Source of the DNA: Heterotrichella gracilis
Lineage: Eukaryota; Sar; Xanthophyceae; Tribonematales; Xanthonemataceae
DNA length: 64,000 nt
Direction: 5' to 3'
Assembly: GCA_032358255.1 (NCBI GenBank)
Contig: JAULBX010010988.1
Span: 8,645 to 72,644 of the forward strand
Made by a program: the position numbers and the translations under genes. How positions within the stretch are numbered: the first letter of the stretch is position 1; every line of letters begins with the position of its first letter. The notes under the pieces were generated by a model. That model searched no databases. It was not told the DNA's origin and was given only the letters and a program-made list of their open reading frames with translations. Shown here one piece after another: positions 36,001-44,694 of this stretch.

Positions 36001-36384
36001 GCCCCTACGGAAGTCTCCTTCCTTCTCCACCGCACGCAATGCAGTGCTGTGAATCAGTATGGACCAACTGCCATACGCGCCAGTGCTTTGTCATCGCTCC
36101 ACGTTGTGTTCACCATGCTTGTTTAGGGTTTAGGTTTCAATGCTTACACCCTAAACCTTTAAGTGGTGTAGGATGTCTGCTGCTTTGGCTGATTGGCTGT
36201 GTCATGTCAACTGTGCCATCCCATCCCACCCAGTACTGGCTTGCGTGCAGGTCAAGGCCTGACACCCAACGCCATGGCGGTGGCAATGGGCGCAAGGGGC
36301 ACGGCAGCCGCTGCCGCCACAGCTCTCAAACCCTCCGCACCTCCCGCGCCCCACCCCTTCCCCCGGATGCCAGCCCCCGCCTAG
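24067..36384 (+). CDS. Agenet-SNF2 (ISWI-like)-PHD chromatin remodeling ATPase
   Basis: Predicted nuclear ATP-dependent nucleosome remodeler. Exons: 24067-24207, 24297-24401, 24570-24663, 24734-24882, 25417-25557, 26000-26081, 26411-26514, 26726-26797, 27096-27210, 27550-27681, 28229-28437, 28651-28826, 29382-29523, 29836-30054, 30469-30589, 31087-31237, 31761-31950, 32347-32497, 32819-32995, 33281-33405, 33694-33801, 34263-34469, 34740-34940, 35276-35405, 35842-35946, 36251-36384 (TAG), giving 1226 residues. Agenet/Tudor-like modules occupy about residues 1-160 ([35 protein letters not shown]). The ATPase starts at [12 protein letters not shown], with DEMGLGKT (motif I), DEGH (II), [14 protein letters not shown] (III), [25 protein letters not shown] (V) and RVHRIGQT (VI). 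It is closest to ISWI, but no HAND-SANT-SLIDE is visible. C-terminal PHD fingers ([30 protein letters not shown]) and a basic Gly/Lys/Ala tail follow. The large introns are rich in echoes and CCCTAAA units. Confidence 0.94.
24938..25128 (+). repeat. Two echoes of SNF2 exon 24734-24882 (3' end with donor)
   Basis: Copies at 24938-24996 and 25045-25128 repeat CAGCCCATACCCAGGCACC through GTGTACCAG|GTAGGGT. With the original there are three exon ends, each with a usable donor, about 100 bp apart. Confidence 0.95.
27261..27318 (+). repeat. Echo of SNF2 exon 27096-27210 (3' end with donor)
   Basis: GCTGGCAAGCATCTGTGCAAAG to GGCAGCAG|GTGTGC copies the exon end about 100 bp upstream. A CCCTAAA unit lies directly between the two copies. 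Confidence 0.92.
27754..27808 (+). repeat. Echo of SNF2 exon 27550-27681 (3' end with donor)
   Basis: GGTGGGAAGGTTCAACCAGG to CTGGCAG|GTGAAG copies the exon end and donor, about 120 bp after the original. Confidence 0.93.
27940..27966 (+). repeat. (GTTACA)n hexamer repeat
   Basis: Four to five tandem GTTACA units in the intron before the Walker A exon. Confidence 0.9.
28979..29268 (+). repeat. Two echoes of SNF2 exon 28651-28826 (DEGH-box exon end with donor)
   Basis: Copies at 28979-29056 and 29199-29268 repeat the end of the exon, from the GTGCTGGACGAGGGGCAC block to CACATCTC|GTGAGT. The second has decayed to ACATCTC|GTAAGT. The flanking intron sequence is copied too. Spacing is about 211-223 bp. 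Both copies keep plausible donors but have lost frame. Confidence 0.95.
30155..30236 (+). repeat. Echo of SNF2 exon 29836-30054 (3' end with donor)
   Basis: TGCGGAGGGATAGCTCAGTTC to GGGGTCAAG|GTGGGT matches the exon end. It is about 180 bp downstream of the true donor. Confidence 0.92.
30405..30435 (+). repeat. Echo of SNF2 exon 30469-30589 (5' end with acceptor)
   Basis: ACCCGCAG|TACGACGCCGGCA precedes the true, identical junction by 63 bp. The copy then runs straight into CCCTAAACCCTATG. Confidence 0.92.
30597..30745 (+). repeat. (GGT)n simple repeat in SNF2 intron
   Basis: GGTGGT-rich run starting right after the donor at 30589, with an internal partial duplication (GGAGGACACAACAGGTG at about 30693, an echo of the exon end). 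Confidence 0.88.
30825..31012 (+). repeat. Echoes of SNF2 exon 31087-31237 (5' part)
   Basis: CAAGGTGGCTGTACTTGGCC (about 30823) and AGGCGACGACCTTGTCCAC (about 30981) match successive parts of the exon start. The second is followed by CCCTAAAC units. Confidence 0.82.
31500..31545 (+). repeat. Echo of SNF2 exon 31761-31950 (5' part)
   Basis: GACAGCGCCACCAACCCAG to ATTGACATGAGA resembles GATGGCAGCACCAACCGGG to ATTGACATGAAG at 31772-31815. CCCTAAA units follow immediately. Confidence 0.8.
32036..32276 (+). repeat. Echoes of SNF2 exons 31761-31950 (3' part) and 32347-32497 (5' end)
   Basis: Bases 32036-32100 echo the motif V region (CTGGCCACTCGCACGGGGG). Bases 32200-32276 echo the start of the next exon with its acceptor (CTGCAG|GCCATGGTGCGCGTGC). 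Confidence 0.9.
32563..32602 (+). repeat. Echo of SNF2 exon 32347-32497 (3' end with donor)
   Basis: CATGGTCAACAGGGGGGCGG to GAGGAAG|GTGGGTGG is an exact-looking copy of the exon end, about 99 bp downstream. Confidence 0.95.
33590..33900 (+). repeat. Echoes flanking SNF2 exon 33694-33801
   Basis: Before the exon, 33593-33635 copies its start with an acceptor (GCAG|GACAATGCGGAGGAG). After it, 33857-33900 copies its end (CAGGTGCTGAAGAGCAAC to CTCAGCAAG), with the donor changed to ATGAG. CCCTAAAC units sit between exon and downstream echo. Confidence 0.92.
34013..34135 (+). repeat. Echo of SNF2 exon 34263-34469 (5' end, acceptor and upstream intron)
   Basis: GCAG|GGCGAGCCCTCTGTGTTTG to GCCGCCACCATG copies the exon start. 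The preceding intron (TTCAATGG, CATCCC, TGGCATG) matches 34208-34235. The duplicated unit therefore spans the splice junction, not just exon. Confidence 0.93.
35066..35192 (+). repeat. Two echoes of SNF2 exon 35276-35405 (5' end with acceptor)
   Basis: GGCTGCCTTCATCCACAGC at about 35070 and CTGCAG|GCTGCCTTCATCC at about 35157 precede the true junction at 35275. Three copies in all, spaced about 90-115 bp. Confidence 0.93.
35680..35830 (+). repeat. Cluster of telomere-like CCCTAAA units
   Basis: Repeated AAACCCTAAACCCTAAAC and variants, interleaved with a diverged CAGTACAATATGGCCGAGA-type spacer that itself recurs about three times. It lies upstream of the acceptor at 35841. Confidence 0.9.
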
Positions 36385-38256
36385 GCCCCGGCTGGGCCCG
36401 ACGCAGCCCCGCTTTCTGCAACCCCATCTCCCAATGGTGGGGCAGGGTGTTGCTAACTCAGTGTGCCCCGCATGGGTTCAAGGGGGATGCGAGGGGGGCG
36501 CATCGTGAGCCTCAATCCTCGATGGTGTCCAGCGGCACGGTGGCTCAAGGCAGGGTGTTGCTGGCGGACCCCTCCTCTCCCTGGCGCTCCCCGCTGGTGC
36601 TGGGAGGTGCAGGGAAGGCGCCCAAGCGTGGGGGCGCAGGTGCAGGTGGTGGTGAGGGTAAGGAGAATGCGCCACATGGCAGTGGGTGATGTGTCCAGCA
36701 GGATGGTGCGCCACTGCAGATACCTGCTCACTGCAGATGATGACAACCAGGGTTTACGTCAATGGAACAGGCAGTCAAATTTGGTGAAAATGTTGTATGC
36801 ATGCATTGCAAGGAGGACGCGCCATGTCAGCGGGTGATGGGGGGGCCAAGTGAGGTGCTGCACATGGCCCTGGGTGGGCGCACAAGGGGTGCAGGGTCGA
36901 TGGTTTCATTGTGGGGCTTGGGATGTTGTTGTAAGGAGAGTACTCCACATGGTGCTGGCTATAGCAAGGAAGCCAGACCATCTTCTGCGAGTGGCTGAAG
37001 TATGCAGCGCCACGGCTGTGCTGCTTGGGAGCTATGGCGGAATGGCGTGGCATGACAACCATCGCTTGATAAGGCAGTACGGCAAAGTTGATGGAGTGTC
37101 GGGTTGGTAGCATGCTGCGCAGCAGTTTTCACTGTGACGGGCTGGTCCAGAATGCTGTGCTGCAACATACCTAGCTGCGCTTTTATCGCTGGGATTGAAT
37201 CAAGGCCATTATTTATCTCGATTTTTACAACGCCATTTATTCTCTTATGCAGCCCCTGGTCGTGAGTAGCATTGCCAGCTTGTTTCGGGTGAGCTTTCAC
37301 ATATACTACTGCACAGCGGTGTCCGTTTCTAGTTGCACATCTTTATATCATTAGCGGCAGCTTCATTCAGGCCATCCTTGGTGCAACATATTGTCCAACT
37401 TGCAATGAGGCTATGTGACTGTTCGAGATGCATATCGGTCGTTTGTTGAGCCTCCAGTATGGGTTGTTTCTCCTGTGCTGCAGCTTCTATCCCACTGGCA
37501 GTATTTAAGGAGTATTAAGTTGTATGGTTTGTTGCAGCTGGTTGGCAATACACAGTACATATATCGGACGTGTTTACCAACCCAAACTGTCACGCATGAT
37601 GGAGTTACACACACGTCACCAAAGAAACCTTGTTCCAAAAGGTGTGAAGTGGGAAGCAGCCACTCACTGCTAGGGTGTTACACCCAGACTGTAACAGGAG
37701 CCATTGCACCAGGCTGCCCCCCCGGCTATGGGGTACATACACTGTTACACAGCACACTGCCGCCGTGTTGGTTGGTTGGTGAGTTGTGCTTACAGACTGG
37801 GTGCTGCTGCCACAGAAACAGGGCAACAGGCTCCTTGTGAGCCACACGCAACACACACTCCGGGTACTCCAAACCCAAATGGAGCCCAATGGAACCCAGA
37901 TGCACATATACGCCATGACTGCAGCCAGGTCGCAGCAATGGTGCACGCTACCACCCTCTTGAAAGGTATCTCAGCCCTCGGCTGTCTCTTTGGCAGTTCC
38001 AAGAGCAGGGCTGAGGCCTGGCAAGGTGGATGGGGCTAAAGGAAACCAACAGCCCCTGAAAAATCCATCGTAATATTTGAACAGCTGTGTTTGAACACCT
38101 ACCGCACGACCGGCAATCGCTGAACGGCTGAACAACACATTTTTCTGCCCATCTGCCCACAGCCCCTGTGCTGGCTTGGACTCCAAGTGAGAGCTGATCA
38201 AGAAAAGCGCTGTCACTATCCGCCAGCAAGGAGCTCGTGGTATGCGGGCCAGCAAG
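36385..38256. other. Convergent spacer between SNF2 and zeta-COP, with a possible unplaced exon
   Basis: Most of this 1.9 kb looks non-coding. About 36530-36689 is exon-like in one plus frame (QGRVLLADPSSPW, GGEGKENAPHGSG then stop). The block GGAGAATGCGCCACATGGC recurs in decayed form at about 36812 and 36935, as real exon ends do elsewhere in the window. It could be an alternative last exon of the SNF2 gene. The 3' ends of both neighbours must lie here. Confidence 0.4.
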
Positions 38257-39322
38257 CTACTTCAAAAGGGACCGCGTGATTTGCTCCTTTGCTGAAGCCA
38301 AGGCTTGCGAGAAGGTCTGCACCAACCCACCATGAGTAAGCAAGGACAGGAGTCGAGGGGTGCGACGAGACAAGCTTGGCGCACATGGTTACCTGCTCTG
38401 ACAGTGGTACTTCCTCGGTGCCCCGCATGGATACCCGCCGCACAATCTCATTCGCGTCGGTTTCCAAGATCAGCCTGCACAACCAGGTGCCAATGAGCTA
38501 CCATACGGTGCAAAGCCACAAGGGATAATCCTAGCGTTGAAACAGCCTGATGCAGGAATGGTTATACAGCACCAGGACTGCGCTGTGTAGGACAGACTGC
38601 TGATCTTGCTGTATTGCTTGTATGCATGTCACACCCTAACATATTAGGCTGGGACATGTGGCTGCACTCACCCCCCGTCGATGATCTCATCCATGGCAAG
38701 CAACACCAGGTCCAGGTTCTCAAGCACGCTCTTCTTGTCCAGGGCACCCCTGCCAGTCAAAGAGAGAAAGCCTGGTGAGCAATTCTTTGCAAGATGTAGG
38801 CACACTGCCCTTATGCCAGAGCAAGGGAGGGAACCCACCTGAGCAATAGCGACGAGGACTCGTAGAATGCCTGTAGGACTGTGTAGAGGATGAACTCGTT
38901 CTCTTCTTGTGAGCCAGTGACGTAGAACATCAAGTCCCCAACGAACTTGTACACCACCAGGACATCATCAAACATCGTGATCTCAGCTGCATCGTGGCAC
39001 TACCCTTTTCATATCTCCCAATTGAAGAGCGTGACATACAACGCACAGAACTCAAAGTACTTTCCAATACCTTCGCCACGTGCGTTTGTCCTGCTTGTCT
39101 TTGCAAACACTGACTTCTCATAGTTGGCTTGGGAATTTACTGTCGTCCTGCCAACCCAAATCACCCATGTCAACAATATGCTGCTTAGCAAAATATGCAC
39201 TGTAATGGGACAGTCAACTATACTCACCACTCTGGCGTGAAGTACTTGACTGCAATACGCTTTCCCTCCGAGTCCAGCAGAAGCATGTTTCGAACAACTG
39301 GGACAGTGGGATCGATATCCAT
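38257..39322 (-). CDS. COPZ: Coatomer subunit zeta (zeta-COP)
   Basis: Small subunit of the COPI coat for Golgi-to-ER and intra-Golgi vesicles; partners gamma-COP. Six exons: 39322-39228, 39147-39071, 38986-38839, 38749-38672, 38474-38393, 38316-38257 (TAG), giving 179 residues, the standard length. Longin-type fold: [20 protein letters not shown] near the N-terminus, [61 protein letters not shown], and the C-terminal [19 protein letters not shown]. All introns are short (76-197 bp) and hold neither exon echoes nor telomere-like units, unlike the neighbouring genes. Codons are also less GC-biased than in the neighbours. Confidence 0.96.
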
Positions 39323-40242
39323 TGTGGCAGTGCGTGCTCAGTGTGGGTTCCTGTGTGGGTTCTTGGGCTTTTGCAGCTCACGCCCAAACTCAACCTGCTT
39401 TGAATACACCAAGAATCTGGCAGATTGCCTCCAAAGTATTGCGAGGTGGGTGTCTCACTCAAGTCCTATTCAGTGCAGGTTTGAAACACGGCAGGTGCGG
39501 CTTCAAGCTCCAGGCATCAGTCACGGCTTGCAGGCACCACGACTGGGTTTGCAAGTGAGCTCAGGTTTGACAGTGGAGGCACTGGAACTGCGCCAAGCTT
39601 CCTTAACAAACCTCTGCAAAGGCATGATGCATGGTGGTCAGGTGGGTTAACCCACATTAGCCTCAAGCGGGGAGGCAAACCACACATGCATGCATGCATA
39701 AACCCAATTGCAGCTCGCTGAGGCAGCCTAGATACTGTGGCAAACCACCAGGCAGAAGGCAAAACAGCCCCTGTACCCATCCTCCATATAGGCTTAGTTA
39801 GGTTGTCATATCTCACTCAAACGAGACGTTAAGAGTGGCATCTGCCCAACTGGACGCCAGCACCATTTGCCCAGTCCTCCTAAGAAGTCCCAAACCGTTC
39901 GCGTCTAGTCTTGTCGGTCTCACTTAAGAATCAGAATGGGTTTGTGAAAGTAGCTGCAGCCCTAGCAATGTGTGCGATGTGAACCCGAGGTTCCTGGCCT
40001 CAGCATGTGGTCCAGCCATGGTCTACTTGCCAGTGGAGCAACGTCACGCCACACTGTCAGCTTATCACGCACCCACACCCACAACGACAACCCACGTCTG
40101 GCCAGGGCTATCTTACACAGACACAAGCCCCTGCCAAAGCCCTCCCACGCAAGCCACATATCCAAGCATCCCCAGCTAGCCCGTGCACTCCAGCAGTCCG
40201 TCACCCACCATGCACCGCAACCCAGCACCCTACCTTCCACAG
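39323..40242. other. Divergent spacer upstream of zeta-COP and the NTase-JmjC gene
   Basis: No firm exon. It should contain the promoter of zeta-COP and the missing 5' exon(s) of the nucleotidyltransferase gene. No TATA match convincing enough to report. Confidence 0.5.
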
Positions 40243-43200
40243 TCTCCTGGAAGCAAGCACGGTGCCTGACGTCACTGGAAGAAGCACAGCGGTTACAGCT
40301 CGTGCAGCCCATAGAGGAGTCTCCTGGCAACAAGTTGGAAAATGGCGCAGTTGAGCCCACAGCATCCCTTGACAAGGTGATTGTCTACTGATAAGTACCT
40401 GCCTTCCCGCTGCAAAATAGCAAGAACAGTCTAGTAGATCTTTGGCACATTCCTGTATAGAGCGACTGCAGTAGCCCGGCACACTGGCACCTAAACCCTA
40501 ACCCTAAACCAGCTGCCTCAACTGCGCCGCCATGACTTGTCACCCACACCTCACCCCTTCCACCCCTTTCAGGTCTCCCCACAATTCTTCCCCCTGGTCC
40601 ATGCCGCAGTGGCGGCCTACCAGCGGGTGCTGGGCGGGCGCCTGATTGGGGTGTATGTCAGGGGGAGCGTGGTACAGGGGCTGGCAAGGGAGGGGTTTGC
40701 TGACCTGGACACATATGCGTTGTGCTTCTCTCAACAGTCTGCTGAAGATGGAGCAATTGGCGCAGCAATTGACGGGGAAATTGGGGAAGGTGATTCACCC
40801 ACTGAGGGTGATGCGCAGCTGCAGGGGGTGGGGGAGCAGCTGCGGCAGCAGCACCCTTGGTGCACCAAGGTGGGTGGTGGGGGGAGCCGGGAAGATGGAG
40901 GGTGATGCCGAGATGGTACATAGGTGTACACACCGCTTGGTGGGAGCAGGGAAGAAGAGGGGGTGTGATAATTGAGCACACTGTGGGTATTTTTGTCTGG
41001 GGAGTATGTTGATGGATGTGGAGGGGAAGATGCCATTATGGTACTTAGATGCGCACTAACATACCCCGATGGTACTGAACCGCTATGTTCAACACAGTCA
41101 TTAATACCAATTATCTCGAATAAGTGCTTGCCTTGTAGCAGGTGGAAGCCCAGTAACTAACACCAATCAAATGGTGAAAAAATCCTTTCTGTTTAACACC
41201 AATCAAATCCTGAATTTATTATTTTGTTTTAGGCCTTGAAAAGAACTTCGCATGTGGTCAGGTGGAAATGAAGGTGCACTTCATCGACCCAGCCTCCCAT
41301 CTGGGCAAACACCTCCACACCCTCCAACAAACCCACACCACCACCACCACCTCCACCACCGCTGCCATCACCACCACCACCACCACCACCACCACCAGCC
41401 ACCACCCCTTCTCACCAGCCTTGCTCCACCAGCTACCCATGGCATTTGAGCTCAAATCAGCATCGGTGTGCGCCCACGGGCTTGACCTCCCCCACATTTT
41501 GCCCCCAGAGGCCGCCCTGCCCCGCTACACCCTCCTACCCCGCTTGGTGGAGGATGTGGAGTGGGCCGTACCCCGGGAAACCCCCCCACAGCGGGGGACA
41601 GGCGGTGATGCTCCCCTTGGGCTGCCAGCTGGGGAGGGCGAGGGTGCGATTCCCTCCCAGGGAGGTGCGGCAAGCGGGGCGCGACTCAGAGGGGAGGGCG
41701 GAAATTCTGTCCCCTCCCGGGGGGTGGCAGGTGTCGGGGGCAAAGGGGAGGGCGAGGGTTCGATTCCCTCCCAGGAGGTGTTGCACAGCGGGGGCGGAGG
41801 GGAGGAAGTGGGCGCGGTGCGGCGGGCGAGGTGGGCGCTCAAGCGGTGCATCAGGGGGGCATTCGAGCTGGTGCAGGAACGGGGGGAATGGTACAGCAGG
41901 GATTTGTACTGGTGTACCCACCTGGTCAGTAAAGAGCTTCCGCAGCTGGAGGCGCCCCTCGCCCAGGCCCTGGTCGCCTATGTGCACCTTGAGCGGTGGC
42001 TGGGGGAGTCACCCAAGGGGTATGGCGGTGATCATGGTCAAGGGGTGGGGAGGGGGAGGGGGTCACTGGCGGATCCTTCCGAGGGTGGTGGTGGTGGTGT
42101 CCAAGGGGACGATGGTATGGATGGTGGTGGCCAAGGGGAGGAACTGCGCTACCACTCCCCCATGGAGTTTGTACAGGCGCTGGTGCATGGATTGGCGCAC
42201 CAGCTGGATGGCATGTTCCTCAAACAGATGCTCATGGTGGAGCCGCATTACCCTAGGCTGCCCCAAAACCCTACTGGCTCCACCCTCGAGGGGGGCCACC
42301 AGCCCACGGCAACCCCCCCTTCAGACGCATCCCATGGAGGCGGGTCCATGGGGGGTGGAGCAGTGGGTGGAGGAGGGGGTGGGGCAGTGGGGACCCAAGG
42401 GGGTGGAGGGGTGGGTGCACAAGGGGGGGGAGCAGTGGGGGCACAAGGGGGTAAACACCGACCACAAGGGGGGTTGGACCGGGTGCAAGCAAAACGGCAG
42501 GGCAAGTTGGTTCCCAGTGCGTGGGATCGCGCTCGGCTGTGGGTGCAGGACTTGGATGCAGGCGCAGAGGGGAGGGACCCCGAGCCAGTCGACGTCACCA
42601 TCAGCGGACAGGTGGGGTAACGAGCTTGACCTTAAACCCTAGACCGTCCCTCTCTCTACCTTCATTGTAGCGCACCTGAGACTGCCTTTTACTGTAACTG
42701 TGTTATACCTCCTCCTGTTTCCGGGGGGCACAATTTCTGAACAAGATTATCTGCTGTGCTGCATGGGCTCGGATGCTCAATCCTCAACCCTAAACCCTGA
42801 ACCCTTGCTCACAGACTTGCACACAGAGGGCACCAGCACTTGCATGTCCACAAAATTCTGATGTTACAAAATAAGCTGATAATTGCTACAGGTGGCGGCG
42901 TATGAGTGGTCGCATCAAGGGGAGCGAGATGCGGCATGTGCCAGGGTGGCGAGTATGGAGACAGGGGGGGTTGGCCTGGGCAGCCCGGGGTATGGTCCGG
43001 TGGTCATGCGGGTACGTGTAGGGTTTACGTAGGGTGCTCGAGCCCTGATTGTGACATTCAAAATCGTGTAGGGTATGTGTATTGAGTGTCTTACTCAAAA
43101 TTTGTGTTCATCCCACCAAAAGGGAGCAGCAGCGCACTGGCCGCACACCCCCATGCCCATATTAAAATGTTCATTTTACATTCGTAATAGTAGTAACTCG

Positions 43201-44694
43201 GCAGCGCATTAGCCGGCGGCAACGCCGGACAGGTACACCCATTTTTGCCTTTTTTCAAATGTTTTTACATGTATCCACAACATGGAGCGGCAGCGCATTG
43301 GCCAGCGGTGGGCAGATGGACCCTCACATGGCTGGCCCGGTACACCCCGGTTATGCTATGTTTTGTAGCTGTTTTTTATTCATCTAATATTATTTCCATG
43401 TCAGGGAGCGGCAACGCATTGGCCAGCGGTGGGGAAATGGACCCTCACATGGCTGGCCTGGAACACCCTTTTATGCCATTTTTTGTTTCTTTTTATAAGT
43501 TTAATATTATTATTATCTGCACCACAGGGAGCGGCAGCGCATTGGCCTGCGGTGGGCAAATGGACCCTCACATGGCTAGCCAGGTACACCCCCTTTGATG
43601 CCCGCGTGCGCCTCTCCCCCTCCATGCGCTTCCCCTTCTGCGAGCCAGTGCTGATGCGCCACCTGGCAGCTGCGCAAGGTGAGCACTCCCTATTGAAAAA
43701 AATGAAAACAGTTAGGGTGTAGGGTTTCCTGGGCCCAAAACCCTGCTCTGGGCTCATGCTGCCAGCTGGCAGCATAAGGTGAGCACTTGCTGCGGAGGAT
43801 ATGGAAGTTGTGGGAATGTGTGCCTACCTCGGAGTGGGCTGTTACGAGTGCGAGAGGCTTGCGCATTGGCGGGTGGCAACACATGCTAGTGGTTGCAACT
43901 TGCATAGTACTTTGAAGTGGAAAAACATCATCTGACATGGATCACGATTTTGCGCCAACCAGCCCTGTCTTGCCACTGTTTATACCATCACTTGCAATGT
44001 CAACGCAGCAAATCGCATAACGCCAGGTCAGCGCAAGTCTTTAACTACAAAATAACTTGTCGTCAAATAGGGTAATGTCTACTGCCTGATCAGTCATGAC
44101 ATAAGCCACCTTTTGGAATCCGCAGGCCTGCAAGCCGCACCCAGCGTGCTCCTGAGCATGGACCTGCGGGAATTTGCCCTGCGCCTGCAATCCCACACCG
44201 CCTTCAACCCCCTGGTGTACACCCAAGCCCCAAGGGAGCAATACTACCTTCAGGCTGTCCTCCCCAATTTCCTCATCCGTGACACGCACCTTGACGCGCC
44301 GCCATTCGCGGTTCCTGCGTCCCCGCACACGCGGCGCCAATCCCAGGCCGCCAAGGTGTGGATCGGGCCCCGCGGGTCGGAATCCCCGCTGCATTTCGAC
44401 GCCTCGGGGTCCTTTCTGGTGCAGGTCACGGGGAGGAAACGCATGCTGTTTTCCCCCCCTGAGGACCTCCCTGCCCTCTACCCCTACCCCGATTGGCACC
44501 TGCTGAGGAGGAGGTCTCGCGTGGATGTGCACCGCCCCGATTTTTCCAAATTCCCCCTGTTTTCTGGCGCACGGTCCCTGGAGGTGGTGCTCCATCCTGG
44601 GGATGTGCTTTTCTTCCCTGCCAGGTGTGCGCATTACACCGAGAATCTGGACCTGTCTGTCTCGGTTACATGCCGCTTTGTTGGCGCCAGCTAA
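40243..44694 (+). CDS. Nucleotidyltransferase-JmjC/cupin_8 fusion protein (5' end unresolved)
   Basis: Exons: 40243-40376 (tentative), 40573-40869, 41262-42611, 42892-43011, 43528-43678, 44126-44694 (TAA); at least 872 residues, phases consistent. N-terminal nucleotidyltransferase fold: GVYVRGSVVQGLAREGFADL then DTYA fits the polymerase-beta-like GS...DxD signature, and KVEMKVHFID can supply the third acidic residue. A long linker carries Thr/His-rich (ACC)n and Gly-rich segments. The C-terminal part resembles cupin_8/JmjC Fe(II)/2-oxoglutarate hydroxylases such as HIF1AN, KDM8 and TYW5. PVVMRGAAAHWPAVGKWTL spans the 43011/43528 junction, HFD is the likely HxD iron site, and PGDVLFFPARCAHYTENL holds the distal His. 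The fusion may be one gene; the 42611/42892 and 43011/43528 joins are in phase. Substrates are unknown. No initiating ATG was identified. Confidence 0.82.
41338..41402 (+). repeat. Coding (ACC)n repeat
   Basis: ACC triplets inside the 1350-base exon, encoding a Thr run followed by SHHP. The frame stays open through it, so it is treated as coding, although a small intron cannot be excluded. Confidence 0.85.
43118..43475 (+). repeat. Four tandem echoes of NTase-JmjC exon 43528-43678 (5' end)
   Basis: GGAGCGGCAGCGCATTGGCC and the following ~60 bases recur at about 43405 and 43284 (nearly complete, each through GGACCCTCACATGGCTGGCC). Shorter copies are at about 43196 and 43123. With the exon there are five copies spaced about 73-123 bp. 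The copy at 43405 keeps a TCAG acceptor. Confidence 0.95.
43754..43795 (+). repeat. Echo of NTase-JmjC exon 43528-43678 (3' end with donor)
   Basis: CAGCTGGCAGCATAAG|GTGAGCACT copies CACCTGGCAGCTGCGCAAG|GTGAGCACT about 100 bp downstream. Confidence 0.85.

Noticed and set aside
41637-41785. Repeated GGTTCGATTCCC-like blocks resembling tRNA T-loop/B-box sequence
   Set aside because: They lie inside an open coding exon, the flanks cannot form a cloverleaf, and they are part of a coding repeat (GEGEGAIPSQ / GEGEGSIPSQ).
41535-42601. Several minus-strand open frames opposite the nucleotidyltransferase exon
   Set aside because: Pro/His-rich shadows of the Gly-rich plus-strand coding sequence.
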